Of a stretch of 64,000 bases of DNA, positions 53,866 to 63,215 are shown one piece after another. The notes under the pieces were generated by a model, which worked only from the letters and a program-made list of their open reading frames with translations, did not search any database and was not told the DNA's origin. The DNA comes from Bin80 sp965215475. GTDB lineage: Bacteria > Bacteroidota > Rhodothermia > Rhodothermales > Bin80. Position 1 is the first letter of the stretch. Each line of letters starts with the position of its first letter. The position numbers were made by a program, and so were the translations under genes. Where the stretch lies: positions 1,922,001-1,986,000 of the forward strand of contig OZ244061.1 in assembly GCA_965215475.1 (NCBI GenBank), written 5' to 3'.

Positions 53866-54321
53866 ATGGTCAATCACAACGTTAAAATTGCTATACAGGC
53901 CGTAATGGCTGTTCTTATCCTAGTTCTTGGGATATGGCTATATCGTTCAATTACAGAGCCTTGGGAGGCAATTGAGCGCGAGCAGGCCCTGACTGAATTG
54001 ACACGTCAGCAGATGATTCATGTCCGAACGGGTTTGACGCACTATGAGCGTGGGGAGGATCGTTTTCCGTCATCTCTGGATTCCCTTGTTCTTTGGCTCC
54101 AATCGGACTCTCTCATTTCAGCGGATCTTCTAAATGTTTTCGATTCAGAAATCCTATTAGACTCTCTTATCTACTCCCCTCGTACCGGAAATGTTTTTGG
54201 GTATGCCCTCAACGACACGGGGAGAGTTGCCATATATCGGCTTCAAGATCCCGATTCTGAAGATTACATTGGATCGGATATCCCCGATATTACTTTGCTG
54301 AATGCTGCTAGCTGGGAATAG
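53866..54321 (+). CDS. hypothetical membrane-anchored protein
   Basis: 151 residues. One N-terminal membrane helix (IAIQAVMAVLILVLGIWLY) is followed by a helical and acidic soluble part with RFPSSLDSLVLWLQ and SPRTGNVFGYALNDTGRVAI. The overall form is like pseudopilin or prepilin-like periplasmic proteins, but no cleavage motif is clear. ATG 53866 is used rather than 53746, because the extra segment is not conserved-looking and starts inside the divergent promoter region. The LamG/T9SS gene follows and may be co-transcribed. Confidence 0.6.
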   Translation: MVNHNVKIAIQAVMAVLILVLGIWLYRSITEPWEAIEREQALTELTRQQMIHVRTGLTHYERGEDRFPSSLDSLVLWLQSDSLISADLLNVFDSEILLDSLIYSPRTGNVFGYALNDTGRVAIYRLQDPDSEDYIGSDIPDITLLNAASWE

Positions 54322-54402
54322 CTCCCGTTGCAGAAAGGTTGTTTCCTTCTTATCTTAATCCTCCCCCGATATATCCGTCGGGGATTAAGTGCCATTAAAA
54401 CT

Positions 54403-56034
54403 ATGCCCCGGTATGTATACGCTATGCTGTCGCTTCTCTGGGTCCTTCCTCAAGTAGACAGCTTTGGTGCACAAGAGCGTGATACATGGTTTCCAGCTAC
54501 CTATGAACCTGGAACGACCATAAATCTTTTTACGCAGTGGAATGCAGCCCACTTAAGTGAAGGATTTATCATCTCCCTGCCTTCCGAGTGGGAATTGCTC
54601 TCTGCAACCGCGATTCGTCAGGCCTATCGCTCCGTAGAACTAGATGCAGTTGCACTTCCAGGAGGGCAACTGCATTTGTCCTCCACCGAACCAGTTCGTG
54701 GAGCCTTTGATCTTGTTCTGCAGGTACGCACTGACCAAAACAGTATCTCCCAGGATTACAGAATCTCCATCGCCTCTGCTATCAAGATCGGAACTACCTA
54801 TATAGAGCATCAAGGGACCTTTCGCCGAGGCGAATTACGCCCTCTGCATGGCAGTGAATCTGGATATACCCTAGCCTTAGAGAAAAATACACCTCCCTTG
54901 CATATACATCCTCAATGGCTGGAAATGTTACATGACAGTCATACCCTAGAGTTCTGGATACGAACGATCTCATTCAATGCGGTCGTCTTATCTGCATGGG
55001 ACGGATCAGAAATGAGCCTCTATCCTATTGAGCTTGTCATCGACTCTCGGGGACGAATGAGATACTATCGTAATACGGGTGGTCATCATGTCTCTTTGGC
55101 CTCTGACTCTCCGGTGGCGGATGGCATCTGGCATCACGTTGCTTTGATACATGATGCGGAAACCCACTGGACAAAACTTCTTCTGGATGGCCATGTCTCC
55201 GATTCTCTTTTTGACCCTACCAGTACTCACATGGGGACAACCTATCCGCTCGCATTAGGGGGACATCTTTTCTCGAAAGAGGGCAATCTGGTAGGGGAAG
55301 TGGACGACTTATCTATATGGCCCACTGCGCGCACGGAAAAACAGATTCGTTCCACGATGCAGCAAACTTCCACTTCGGAGGAAACGATCGTACTTGACTT
55401 TGAATCCCCCAAAAGCTTCCGATATTTTCAAGAACGCAATGCCGTTACGTATCGTACTCCTGGGGGGCCTATCTTCGATCCTCCCATCCGCGGATTTAGT
55501 GGGATTGTATTGGATCAGGGAGTGATGCTCACCTGGGAAAATAAAGACCCCCGTTCTGAAGCATTCCTGGTTGAGCGATCCGAAGATGGGATCTCTTTTG
55601 AAGAAATCGCCCTCATCAACCGATCCTTTGAGTCAGCTCACTGGTCTTACACAGATATGAAAGCTCCAGACCGTGTCGTTTTCTATCGACTTTTACAACA
55701 AACCCAAGGACAAACCCCCACGGTTGTCGGAACCATTAAACTTGGACTAGGCGTCGAAGCGATCCCTTCTGAAATTGAAATTCTGGGAAACTATCCCAAT
55801 CCTTTCAATCCTCGGACCTCCATTACTTATGAAGTCCGAGAGCCTCAGCATCTGCGACTCTCGATCATTAATCTATCCGGCCATGTCATCACGGTTTTGG
55901 TTGACCAATATCATGAGGTCGGAAAATTTGAGGCCATCTGGGATGGAACTGAATTACCCAGTGGAACCTACTTCGCGCGCCTCCAAGGTTTGGATGGAAC
56001 CGTACATACAAGGCAACTTTTATTAACCAAATAA
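54403..56034 (+). CDS. secreted LamG-domain protein with T9SS sorting domain
   Basis: Secreted protein of 543 residues: signal peptide (YAMLSLLWVLPQVDSFGAQ), a beta-rich N-terminal domain, a LamG/concanavalin-like domain at about 190-330 (TLEFWIRTISF, ADGIWHHVALIHD, LLLDGHV, VGEVDDLSIWPTART), a fibronectin-like segment, and a T9SS type A domain at the end (ILGNYPNPFNPRTSITYEV). LamG domains bind glycans or proteins at the surface. ATG 54403 gives a proper signal peptide; the upstream TTG at 54328 is unlikely. Confidence 0.85.
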   Translation: MPRYVYAMLSLLWVLPQVDSFGAQERDTWFPATYEPGTTINLFTQWNAAHLSEGFIISLPSEWELLSATAIRQAYRSVELDAVALPGGQLHLSSTEPVRGAFDLVLQVRTDQNSISQDYRISIASAIKIGTTYIEHQGTFRRGELRPLHGSESGYTLALEKNTPPLHIHPQWLEMLHDSHTLEFWIRTISFNAVVLSAWDGSEMSLYPIELVIDSRGRMRYYRNTGGHHVSLASDSPVADGIWHHVALIHDAETHWTKLLLDGHVSDSLFDPTSTHMGTTYPLALGGHLFSKEGNLVGEVDDLSIWPTARTEKQIRSTMQQTSTSEETIVLDFESPKSFRYFQERNAVTYRTPGGPIFDPPIRGFSGIVLDQGVMLTWENKDPRSEAFLVERSEDGISFEEIALINRSFESAHWSYTDMKAPDRVVFYRLLQQTQGQTPTVVGTIKLGLGVEAIPSEIEILGNYPNPFNPRTSITYEVREPQHLRLSIINLSGHVITVLVDQYHEVGKFEAIWDGTELPSGTYFARLQGLDGTVHTRQLLLTK

Positions 56035-56039
56035 CCCCC

Positions 56040-56723
56040 ATGCAACTTACCTACTTTGGGCACTCGGTTGTACAAATCAAAACGGGTGGAGCGACTCTGC
56101 TCTTTGATCCGTTCATCACAGGAAATTCCTTGGCAGAAGCGGTAACCTCTGTTGATGCACACTCCCCAGATGTAATCATTCTGACGCACGCGCACGGAGA
56201 TCACTGGGGCGACACCATGGAGATTGCAAGACAGTGTAATGCACTGGTGGTTGCAAACCACGAGATCACGGAATACGTCAAGAAAAATGGACACGAGAAC
56301 GTGCAGTCCATGAATACTGGAGGATCCTTTCAATTTCAATGGGGCGTCTTGACTCAGACGCATGCACGACATTCCTCTTCTTTCCCGGATGGAACCTACG
56401 GAGGCCACCCCAACGGATACCTCCTTAAGGCAGAAGATCTTAACCTCTACAATGCCGGTGATACAGCTCCTTTCCTGGAAATGACTTGGATCGGCAATCA
56501 ACAAACGATTGATCTTGCCCTTTTTCCCATTGGAGATCTATTTACTATGGGGATTGAGGGTGCGACGCAAGCTGCACGGTTGGTTGAACCTAAACTCACG
56601 ATTCCCATCCATTATGACACATTCCCTCCAATCAAGGCAGATACAGAGAAATGGCAGAGACTCATGAGTGACGTTGGATATGACACTCGGATATTAAAGC
56701 CGGGGGAATCTCTTACCCTTTGA
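56040..56723 (+). CDS. UPF0173 metal-dependent hydrolase (MBL fold)
   Basis: Metallo-beta-lactamase-fold protein of 227 residues. The metal site is HAHGDHWGDT near residue 50, with later ligands in HPNGYLLKAE/NAGDTAPF and PIHYDTFPPI, as in the YtkL/UPF0173 family. Substrate unknown. It is followed at once by the RsbU-like phosphatase. Confidence 0.9.
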   Translation: MQLTYFGHSVVQIKTGGATLLFDPFITGNSLAEAVTSVDAHSPDVIILTHAHGDHWGDTMEIARQCNALVVANHEITEYVKKNGHENVQSMNTGGSFQFQWGVLTQTHARHSSSFPDGTYGGHPNGYLLKAEDLNLYNAGDTAPFLEMTWIGNQQTIDLALFPIGDLFTMGIEGATQAARLVEPKLTIPIHYDTFPPIKADTEKWQRLMSDVGYDTRILKPGESLTL

Positions 56724-56733
56724 TTTGAGATAC

Positions 56734-58443
56734 ATGCAGGAGGCTTCCCTAAAGGCGGAGCGCATACAGCGGCATGATTTGCTAGCACTCTTCCAGACCA
56801 GCCAAGTGCTGACCAGTTCTCTGGAGCTCTATTCGGTGCTCAGTAACTTACTCTTAACGGCCATGGGAAAACTACTCGTCCCACGTGGCATTGCACTTCT
56901 GTATAATCCTGACCAAGAGCACTGGCGCGTAATTGCCGTTAAGGGCATTCCTCATGTTGAAGAAGGATCTCACCTTGAGCTGCCTCCGCTGATTTCCGAA
57001 ACTCTGATTGCGGATCAAGAGTTGCCCACTCCTCTTCGTTCTCTAGGGATTCATCTGCTCCTGCCCGTCCGGGGGGACCAGTCTCATATCGGTGCCATTG
57101 CACTTGGAAGTAAAATTACAGGAGCATCCTTTCAGGTAGAAGAGCTCCAGTTTGTGCAGTCGCTCGTAAATATGGCTTCAGCAGCGGTTCACAATTCGCT
57201 GATCTTGGAAGAATTGCGTAGAGCCAATCTGGATTTAGATAGCACTGTGCAGCAGCTCAATACCCTCTTTGAACTGTCAAAAGAGTTTAATGCGACGGTG
57301 GATCGCTCTCATGTACTGAAAATTTTCTCGTTCGCCCTATTGGGGCACATGGTGGTACGCGGCCACTTATTTTACCTGAGACGACCGGACGGCACTTTCG
57401 AGCTTGTCTCGGGAAAGCAGATCACAACACAAGATCTTGCTACGAAATTCCTGGATGGCATTCACGATCTTGTCCGTGCAGAGGCGGGGGATCTCTTGGA
57501 TCAAAGTGGGATTGCGATTGCCCTGCCCATCCGGCAACAAGGAGCTGTGCACGGGGTGCTCTGCCTTGGGACGAAGATGAACGAAACCCCCTATGACCGT
57601 AAGGATATTGAATTTCTCTATGCCCTTGGCAGCTTAGCGGTCACCGCAATCCAAAATGCGGAACTTATTGAGGAGCGGATTGCCAAACAGCAACTAGAGG
57701 AAGAGCTTCGAATGGCACGCACGATCCAGCGCCGCCTTCTGCCTGCTAAAATTCCTGACGTCCCTGGAGTTGAAATTTCTACCCTCGCACTTTCAAGCCG
57801 AGAAGTTGGGGGAGACTATTTTGATGTCGCCCTCTTGAATAAGGACCGCGTTCTCTTCATGATCGCGGACGTGACCGGGAAAGGCGTTCCTGCGGCCCTA
57901 TTGATGTCGAGCATTCACGCATGCACCCATGTGATGCTACCAATGCAACTGACTCTTGAGGAAGCCATCGAGCACACCAATCGCATGCTTTATGAAAATA
58001 CAGACCCGGATATATTTATTACTGCTTTTGCAGCGATCTACTACGCAGATCGATCTTTAGCATATGTAAATGCAGGTCACGAACCCCCTTTTTTGATCCG
58101 CACGAATGGACAGGTCGAACGCCTCTCTGAGGGAGGGCCACTCCTTGGCACCATTCCGAATATCTCCTACAAATCAGGGCATATTGCCCTTGAATCAGGG
58201 GATCTAATGATCATGTATACTGATGGAGTAACGGAAGCTATGGGAAAAGCCATGGATGAATATACAGAGGAGCGGCTGATGAACTTGATCTTGCCCAACC
58301 GTGATCGATCTGCCGAAGATCTTACTCAATTAATTCAAAGTGACATCCAACAATTCACAGGCCCTGTAGAAGTGCTCAGCGACGACCGTACCCTGATCGT
58401 CATCAAAGCAACCGATCAAACTCTTCAATCAGCGGTATCATAG
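56734..58443 (+). CDS. GAF-domain PP2C (RsbU/SpoIIE-type) serine phosphatase
   Basis: Signalling phosphatase of 569 residues: two GAF-like sensor domains (about 25-165 and 185-310), a linker helix, and a SpoIIE-type PP2C domain (REVGGDYFDVALL, FMIADVTGKGVPAALLMS, LAYVNAGHEPPF, MIMYTDGVTEAM) with the metal-binding aspartates kept. Such enzymes usually dephosphorylate an anti-sigma-factor antagonist; no such antagonist or kinase gene is adjacent. ATG 56734 is preferred to the TTG at 56725. Confidence 0.88.
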   Translation: MQEASLKAERIQRHDLLALFQTSQVLTSSLELYSVLSNLLLTAMGKLLVPRGIALLYNPDQEHWRVIAVKGIPHVEEGSHLELPPLISETLIADQELPTPLRSLGIHLLLPVRGDQSHIGAIALGSKITGASFQVEELQFVQSLVNMASAAVHNSLILEELRRANLDLDSTVQQLNTLFELSKEFNATVDRSHVLKIFSFALLGHMVVRGHLFYLRRPDGTFELVSGKQITTQDLATKFLDGIHDLVRAEAGDLLDQSGIAIALPIRQQGAVHGVLCLGTKMNETPYDRKDIEFLYALGSLAVTAIQNAELIEERIAKQQLEEELRMARTIQRRLLPAKIPDVPGVEISTLALSSREVGGDYFDVALLNKDRVLFMIADVTGKGVPAALLMSSIHACTHVMLPMQLTLEEAIEHTNRMLYENTDPDIFITAFAAIYYADRSLAYVNAGHEPPFLIRTNGQVERLSEGGPLLGTIPNISYKSGHIALESGDLMIMYTDGVTEAMGKAMDEYTEERLMNLILPNRDRSAEDLTQLIQSDIQQFTGPVEVLSDDRTLIVIKATDQTLQSAVS

Positions 58444-58463
58444 CTATACGAACTTTTGGTCCC

Positions 58464-59138
58464 ATGAAATTCTTTATTGATACTGCAGATCTAGACGAAA
58501 TTCAGGAAGCTGGAGAAATGGGGGTCCTCGACGGAGTTACCACAAACCCCTCTCTCATGAAGATCGCTGCGGAGCGCGAGGGGAAACCTCTAGATTTTCA
58601 TGAGCACATTGCAAAGATTTGTGACCTGGTGCCAGGAGATGTTTCTGCTGAAGTTACCGCTGTTGATTTTGACGGGATCATGGAACAGGGCCGGAAGCTT
58701 GCCGCAATCCGTGATAACGTCGTGGTCAAAGTTCCTCTGATTCTCGATGGCATCAAGGCCATCAATGCACTCACTCAGGAGGGGATCCGGTCAAACTGCA
58801 CTTTATGCTTTTCCTCCACCCAGGCACTCTTGGCCGCAAAAGCAGGTGCTACCTACATTAGCCCTTTTCTCGGACGCCTAGATGATATTTCCACTGATGG
58901 CATGACGCTCCTGCAGGAAATCATTGAGATCTACAATAATTTTGGGTATACGACCGAGGTACTTGCTGCCTCCATCCGTCATCCGATTCATGTCGTCCAA
59001 TCTGCACTCTTGGGCGCCCATGTAGCAACCATGCCGCTGGGAGTCATCAAGAAACTCCTTGCCCACCCCCTCACTGATATTGGTCTTGCCAAGTTCATGA
59101 GTGACTGGGAGACCTTCAAGCAACGCCAGTCTGACTGA
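58464..59138 (+). CDS. transaldolase / fructose-6-phosphate aldolase family
   Basis: Class I aldolase of 224 residues, short (MipB/Fsa or TalC) type. FFIDTADLDEIQE and GVTTNPSLMKI open the barrel; Lys89 in VVVKVPLILDGIKA is the expected Schiff-base residue; SNCTLCFSSTQALLAAKAGA and SPFLGRLDDI follow. It acts in the pentose-phosphate pathway; sequence alone cannot separate transaldolase from Fsa activity. Confidence 0.93.
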   Translation: MKFFIDTADLDEIQEAGEMGVLDGVTTNPSLMKIAAEREGKPLDFHEHIAKICDLVPGDVSAEVTAVDFDGIMEQGRKLAAIRDNVVVKVPLILDGIKAINALTQEGIRSNCTLCFSSTQALLAAKAGATYISPFLGRLDDISTDGMTLLQEIIEIYNNFGYTTEVLAASIRHPIHVVQSALLGAHVATMPLGVIKKLLAHPLTDIGLAKFMSDWETFKQRQSD

Positions 59139-59146
59139 GCTTCGGT

Positions 59147-60511
59147 ATGGATTTTATTTCGCTTGGCAGGGCCAACGATATCGGCGCAAGCTGCCACTAC
59201 CTTGGAATCAATGGTAGCGGGGTTATCTTGGATGCGGGTGCAGATCCGAATGAAGAAGGTCCTGCCTCTCTGCCTGATTTTTCTTCCATAGATCATCAGA
59301 ATGTCGACCATGTGTTCATCACCCATGCACATCACGACCACATTGGCAGTATCCCGAGCTTATGTGCAAAATGGCCTTCAGCTTCGCTACATCTGACGCC
59401 TGCTACAAGAACCTTAACCACCTTCATGCTGTACGCTTCTGCCAGACTACAGAGGCGGAGATTTGATGAGGGATCTTCTCCGTTCCGTGAACTATTTGAC
59501 GAAGATGATCTGGAGGACGTTTTTGATGTGCTTCGTGCTCATGAATATGATCAGTGGATTGATCTGGGAGAAGATCGTCTGAGAGCCAAGCTCTACTACT
59601 CCGGTCATTTACTGGGATCTGCAGGGGTATTACTCTCTACCCCCGATCATCGCCGAATCTATTACACGAGCGATACCCGCTCGGAAGCGCAGACGATTAT
59701 TCCTGGAGCTTCCTACCCCACTGAGCCCGTGGATGTACTGATCATGGAATCCACCTTGGGGGCGGATCCAGTGGCGGAAACCACGATCCGGTCTGAAGAA
59801 GAGATCCGTTTTGCTCATCGCCTTGCGTCGGTCTTAAACCGTGGCGGAACCGTACTCCTGCCCGTCTTCATGTTAGGCCGTGCACAGGAAATACTCTGCC
59901 TCCTTGGGCGTTTCAAGATGCAAAAACTCATCAATCCAGAAACTCCAATCTATACGGCTGGCGGCCTCCGCGAAATATCACGGATCTATGATGATTACCG
60001 CTTGTCCACTCCCCGGATAGATCCTGATTTCGAGGTGTATTCGGTTGACCAGAGGCGATTTCCACATACGCGAAAGGCTCGAAATAAGATTCTTAATCAA
60101 CCTGGAATCTTTGTTCTGACCAGCGGAATGATGGTTGAACATACGCTGTCGCACCAGATCGCGGCTGAGCTTCTTGAACATGAGAAGCATGCGATCTTTT
60201 TTGTCGGATTTTGCAAGGAAGATCTGCCTGCGGGAAAGCTTCTCCATGCCGTACAGAGTGGAGCAGATGAGATGTTACTTACTCCTGATCGTGGGATGCA
60301 GTACATCCGATGTGAGGTAGACCGTTTCCGTTTCAGCGGTCATGCTCATCGCCAAGAACTCATCGCTCTTGCCAAAAAACTTCATCCCAAAACCATTATT
60401 TTAGTCCATGGGGAGACCGAGGCCAAACATTGGCTAGAGGAGAATCTCCGCGAGCATTGCCCTGAAGCTCAAATCCTAGCCCCCTCCCAGGGCGAGCGAA
60501 TCACCTTCTGA
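59147..60511 (+). CDS. MBL-fold beta-CASP ribonuclease-like protein
   Basis: 454-residue metallo-beta-lactamase/beta-CASP protein of the CPSF73-like bacterial group, probably an RNA-cutting nuclease. Metal site THAHHDHIGSIP near residue 63; beta-CASP parts LMESTLGADP, LLPVFMLGRAQEIL, VLTSGMMVEHTLSH, FVGFCKEDLPAGKLL, and the final His motifs RFSGHAHRQELI and LVHGETEAKHWL. It is the last gene before the CRISPR array. Confidence 0.9.
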   Translation: MDFISLGRANDIGASCHYLGINGSGVILDAGADPNEEGPASLPDFSSIDHQNVDHVFITHAHHDHIGSIPSLCAKWPSASLHLTPATRTLTTFMLYASARLQRRRFDEGSSPFRELFDEDDLEDVFDVLRAHEYDQWIDLGEDRLRAKLYYSGHLLGSAGVLLSTPDHRRIYYTSDTRSEAQTIIPGASYPTEPVDVLIMESTLGADPVAETTIRSEEEIRFAHRLASVLNRGGTVLLPVFMLGRAQEILCLLGRFKMQKLINPETPIYTAGGLREISRIYDDYRLSTPRIDPDFEVYSVDQRRFPHTRKARNKILNQPGIFVLTSGMMVEHTLSHQIAAELLEHEKHAIFFVGFCKEDLPAGKLLHAVQSGADEMLLTPDRGMQYIRCEVDRFRFSGHAHRQELIALAKKLHPKTIILVHGETEAKHWLEENLREHCPEAQILAPSQGERITF

Positions 60512-60575
60512 CTGGCATACTCCTAATTTATTTGGAGCACAGTGATGAGAAGTTATGCTCTGGTTATGAGCAATA

Positions 60576-62867
60576 GTTTCAATCCCCTGTGATAAGCGGG
60601 GCGTCTATTGTTGGGCTACCAAGGCTGAGATCGCCCAGTAAATAGATTCACCAGGTTTCAATCCCCTGATAAGCGGGGCGTCTATTGTTGGATTATCCTA
60701 GTATGTTTCTCGGTGTGTATTGTCTATTCATGCATCGTTTCAATCCCCTGATAAGCGGGGCGTCTATTGTTGGGTGTTGAGGTATGGAAGGGCAGTCCCA
60801 TATTGAACGTGGCGACGTTTCAATCCCCTGATAAGCGGGGCGTCTATTGTTGGCCAAATAAACCTATACAAAAATGAAAACAAACTTCGTAAATGTTTCA
60901 ATCCCCTGATAAGCGGGGCGTCTATTGTTGGGTACTGCCATTCTTTGCGGAATAAACGGTTCAGTCGCCCAGTTTCAATCCCCTGATAAGCGGGGCGTCT
61001 ATTGTTGGGTGCCCGGGCAGCACAGTTGATCAAACAGCACGAGGCTATGGTTTCAATCCCCTGATAAGCGGGGCGTCTATTGTTGGCCAAAGAGAATGGG
61101 GTGGGTAACGAAAGAATAATTGTTTCTCAGTTTCAATCCCCTGATAAGCGGGGCGTCTATTGTTGGGTGCAGAAGTTTCGTTATTTTTGGCGTCATCACT
61201 TGAGGGGTTTCAATCCCCTGATAAGCGGGGCGTCTATTGTTGGCGACCGAATGCCAATGCAAACCTCGGGGCATGATGTTCAGTTTCAATCCCCTGATAA
61301 GCGGGGCGTCTATTGTTGGCCATATTCCATCAAGTTTGGGATTTATTTTCCGAAATCGATCCGTTTCAATCCCCTGATAAGCGGGGCGTCTATTGTTGGC
61401 TACCATCGCGTCATAGAACGGCGAGTTTGGGTGCTTGTTTCAATCCCCTGATAAGCGGGGCGTCTATTGTTGGACGGCAAATTATCCGTAGTATTTGACT
61501 CTCCACATGGCCAGTGGTTTCAATCCCCTGATAAGCGGGGCGTCTATTGTTGGGTCTTGAAGGAAATCAAATTAAGACGGCAAAAGGCGGCAGGTTTCAA
61601 TCCCCTGATAAGCGGGGCGTCTATTGTTGGAAATGTCAATAGATGAAAGTGATGCGGAATTCTGGGCAAGTTTCAATCCCCTGATAAGCGGGGCGTCTAT
61701 TGTTGGTTTATTGTCTGTGATCGCATATGAAGATTCTAGCAATAGCAACAGTTTCAATCCCCTGATAAGCGGGGCGTCTATTGTTGGCATAGATAGATAG
61801 AGTAGCAACATCCCAACCCACAGGTGGTTTCAATCCCCTGATAAGCGGGGCGTCTATTGTTGGGTGGTGCATAGGGTTAGGGTAACTCCCCAAAAACCAT
61901 GACAAAAGTTTCAATCCCCTGATAAGCGGGGCGTCTATTGTTGGATTCCGATTCGGCACGTTGTCCATATTTTTGCACTCCGTTCGTTTCAATCCCCTGA
62001 TAAGCGGGGCGTCTATTGTTGGGCGGGGATGTGAAGATTTACAGTTCGCCCCAATGGTGGGGCTTGGTTTCAATCCCCTGATAAGCGGGGCGTCTATTGT
62101 TGGGTCTTTTCAGGAACGATCCCATCCAATAGATCCCGAACGTTTCAATCCCCTGATAAGCGGGGCGTCTATTGTTGGATGACAAATTTGATTCAAGTTA
62201 CCAAGCCTAAATCAGTTTCAATCCCCTGATAAGCGGGGCGTCTATTGTTGGTATTGACGCTTACGCGTCAAGTGAAACAGCCAAATTTTGTTTCAATCCC
62301 CTGATAAGCGGGGCGTCTATTGTTGGAATGATAATAATATTGATCTCTATTCATCGAGTGAGGTTGCGTTTCAATCCCCTGATAAGCGGGGCGTCTATTG
62401 TTGGTGAAAACGGCAACAATATAGATGCATACGCATCTAGCGAGACCTGTTTCAATCCCCTGATAAGCGGGGCGTCTATTGTTGGATACTGAAGAGTCCC
62501 TTCAGGCGGTTGCGAAGGCATTAGCGTTTCAATCCCCTGATAAGCGGGGCGTCTATTGTTGGTGTGTGATATGCCCGAATTTTCAGCCGTGTACAGACCT
62601 GTGGTTTCAATCCCCTGATAAGCGGGGCGTCTATTGTTGGTCTGTATCATCTACGACAGCACGCAGAAGTTCGTCAAAGTTTCAATCCCCTGATAAGCGG
62701 GGCGTCTATTGTTGGTTGGTACACAAATTGCTCCCGTTTAGCGCGAAGGCTCTGTTTCAATCCCCTGATAAGCGGGGCGTCTATTGTTGGTTCAGGCTTT
62801 GGTCGAGCGTCCGAATGTCCGCAATACTCCGTTTCAATCCCCTGATAAGCGGGGCGTCTATTGTTGG
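60576..62867 (-). CRISPR. CRISPR array, 30 repeats and 29 spacers
   Basis: Thirty copies of a 37-bp repeat. In the likely transcript direction (minus strand) it begins CCAACAATAGACGCCCCGC and ends GGGGATTGAAAC, with a CCCC/GGGG stem. Twenty-nine copies look identical; the leftmost (60576-60614) has a 2-base insertion and marks the old, leader-distal end. Spacers are all different and 36-45 bases long. That length spread plus the ATTGAAAC end fits type III or type I-B/I-D arrays better than I-E or II. Leader and cas2/cas1 are on the right. Three neighbouring spacers (62252-62289, 62327-62367, 62405-62448) encode one shared peptide motif. Confidence 0.98.
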
Positions 62868-62983
62868 GGCAACGAATCCCTGTACATCTGACAATCTATC
62901 CGAACAATTGTGCTAATATACAAATAGTTCATCAAATAAATAGAAGAAATTGCCCAGAACACCTTCTATGGATGTTTTTATGT

Positions 62984-63017
62984 CCAATCCCCTCTTTGGC
63001 AGGGGCAGATAATAGTG
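62984..63017 (-). repeat. CRISPR-repeat-like hairpin in the leader
   Basis: The plus strand reads CCAATCCCCT then a 6-8 base loop, then AGGGGC and ATAATAGTG. This follows the layout of the array repeat (CAATCCCCT, loop, GGGGC, then TATTGTTGG) with the stem kept and other bases changed. It lies about 120 bases outside the array. Confidence 0.5.
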
Positions 63018-63151
63018 CATGAAAATTGTGCTTTTGAATGATATAAAAACACATTTTCGTAACCCAAGAAAGTGAGACCATGTACAATAGCCTACTAGAT
63101 CTAAACTACGCACAGAACATGCGAAAATCACTGAATCCATATCCCCTGTGC

Positions 63152-63198
63152 AATTCGTAACCATTGGCTATACCAAGATCTTTTTCTGGTTACGAATT
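63152..63198. repeat. 12-bp perfect inverted repeat next to cas2
   Basis: AATTCGTAACCA (63152-63163) and TGGTTACGAATT (63187-63198) are exact inverted copies, 23 bases apart, and TTGG/CCAA pairs inside the loop. Directly after the cas2 stop, it may end the cas transcript or bind a regulator or integration factor. Confidence 0.6.
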
Positions 63199-63215
63199 CA
63201 ATCCTATTAGATGAT

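Larger units (their letters stand above)
62868..63215 (-). promoter_or_regulatory. CRISPR leader region between cas2 and the array
   Basis: About 350 AT-rich bases without a gene. They should hold the promoter for the array (read leftwards) and the integration signals next to repeat 30. Two structures stand out: a repeat-like hairpin (62984-63017) and a perfect 12-bp inverted repeat (63152-63198). Confidence 0.75.

Noticed and set aside
60764..62916. Several open frames of 60-145 residues on both strands across the CRISPR array
   Set aside because: They arise because the 37-bp repeat lacks stops in several frames; the products are repeats of the repeat.
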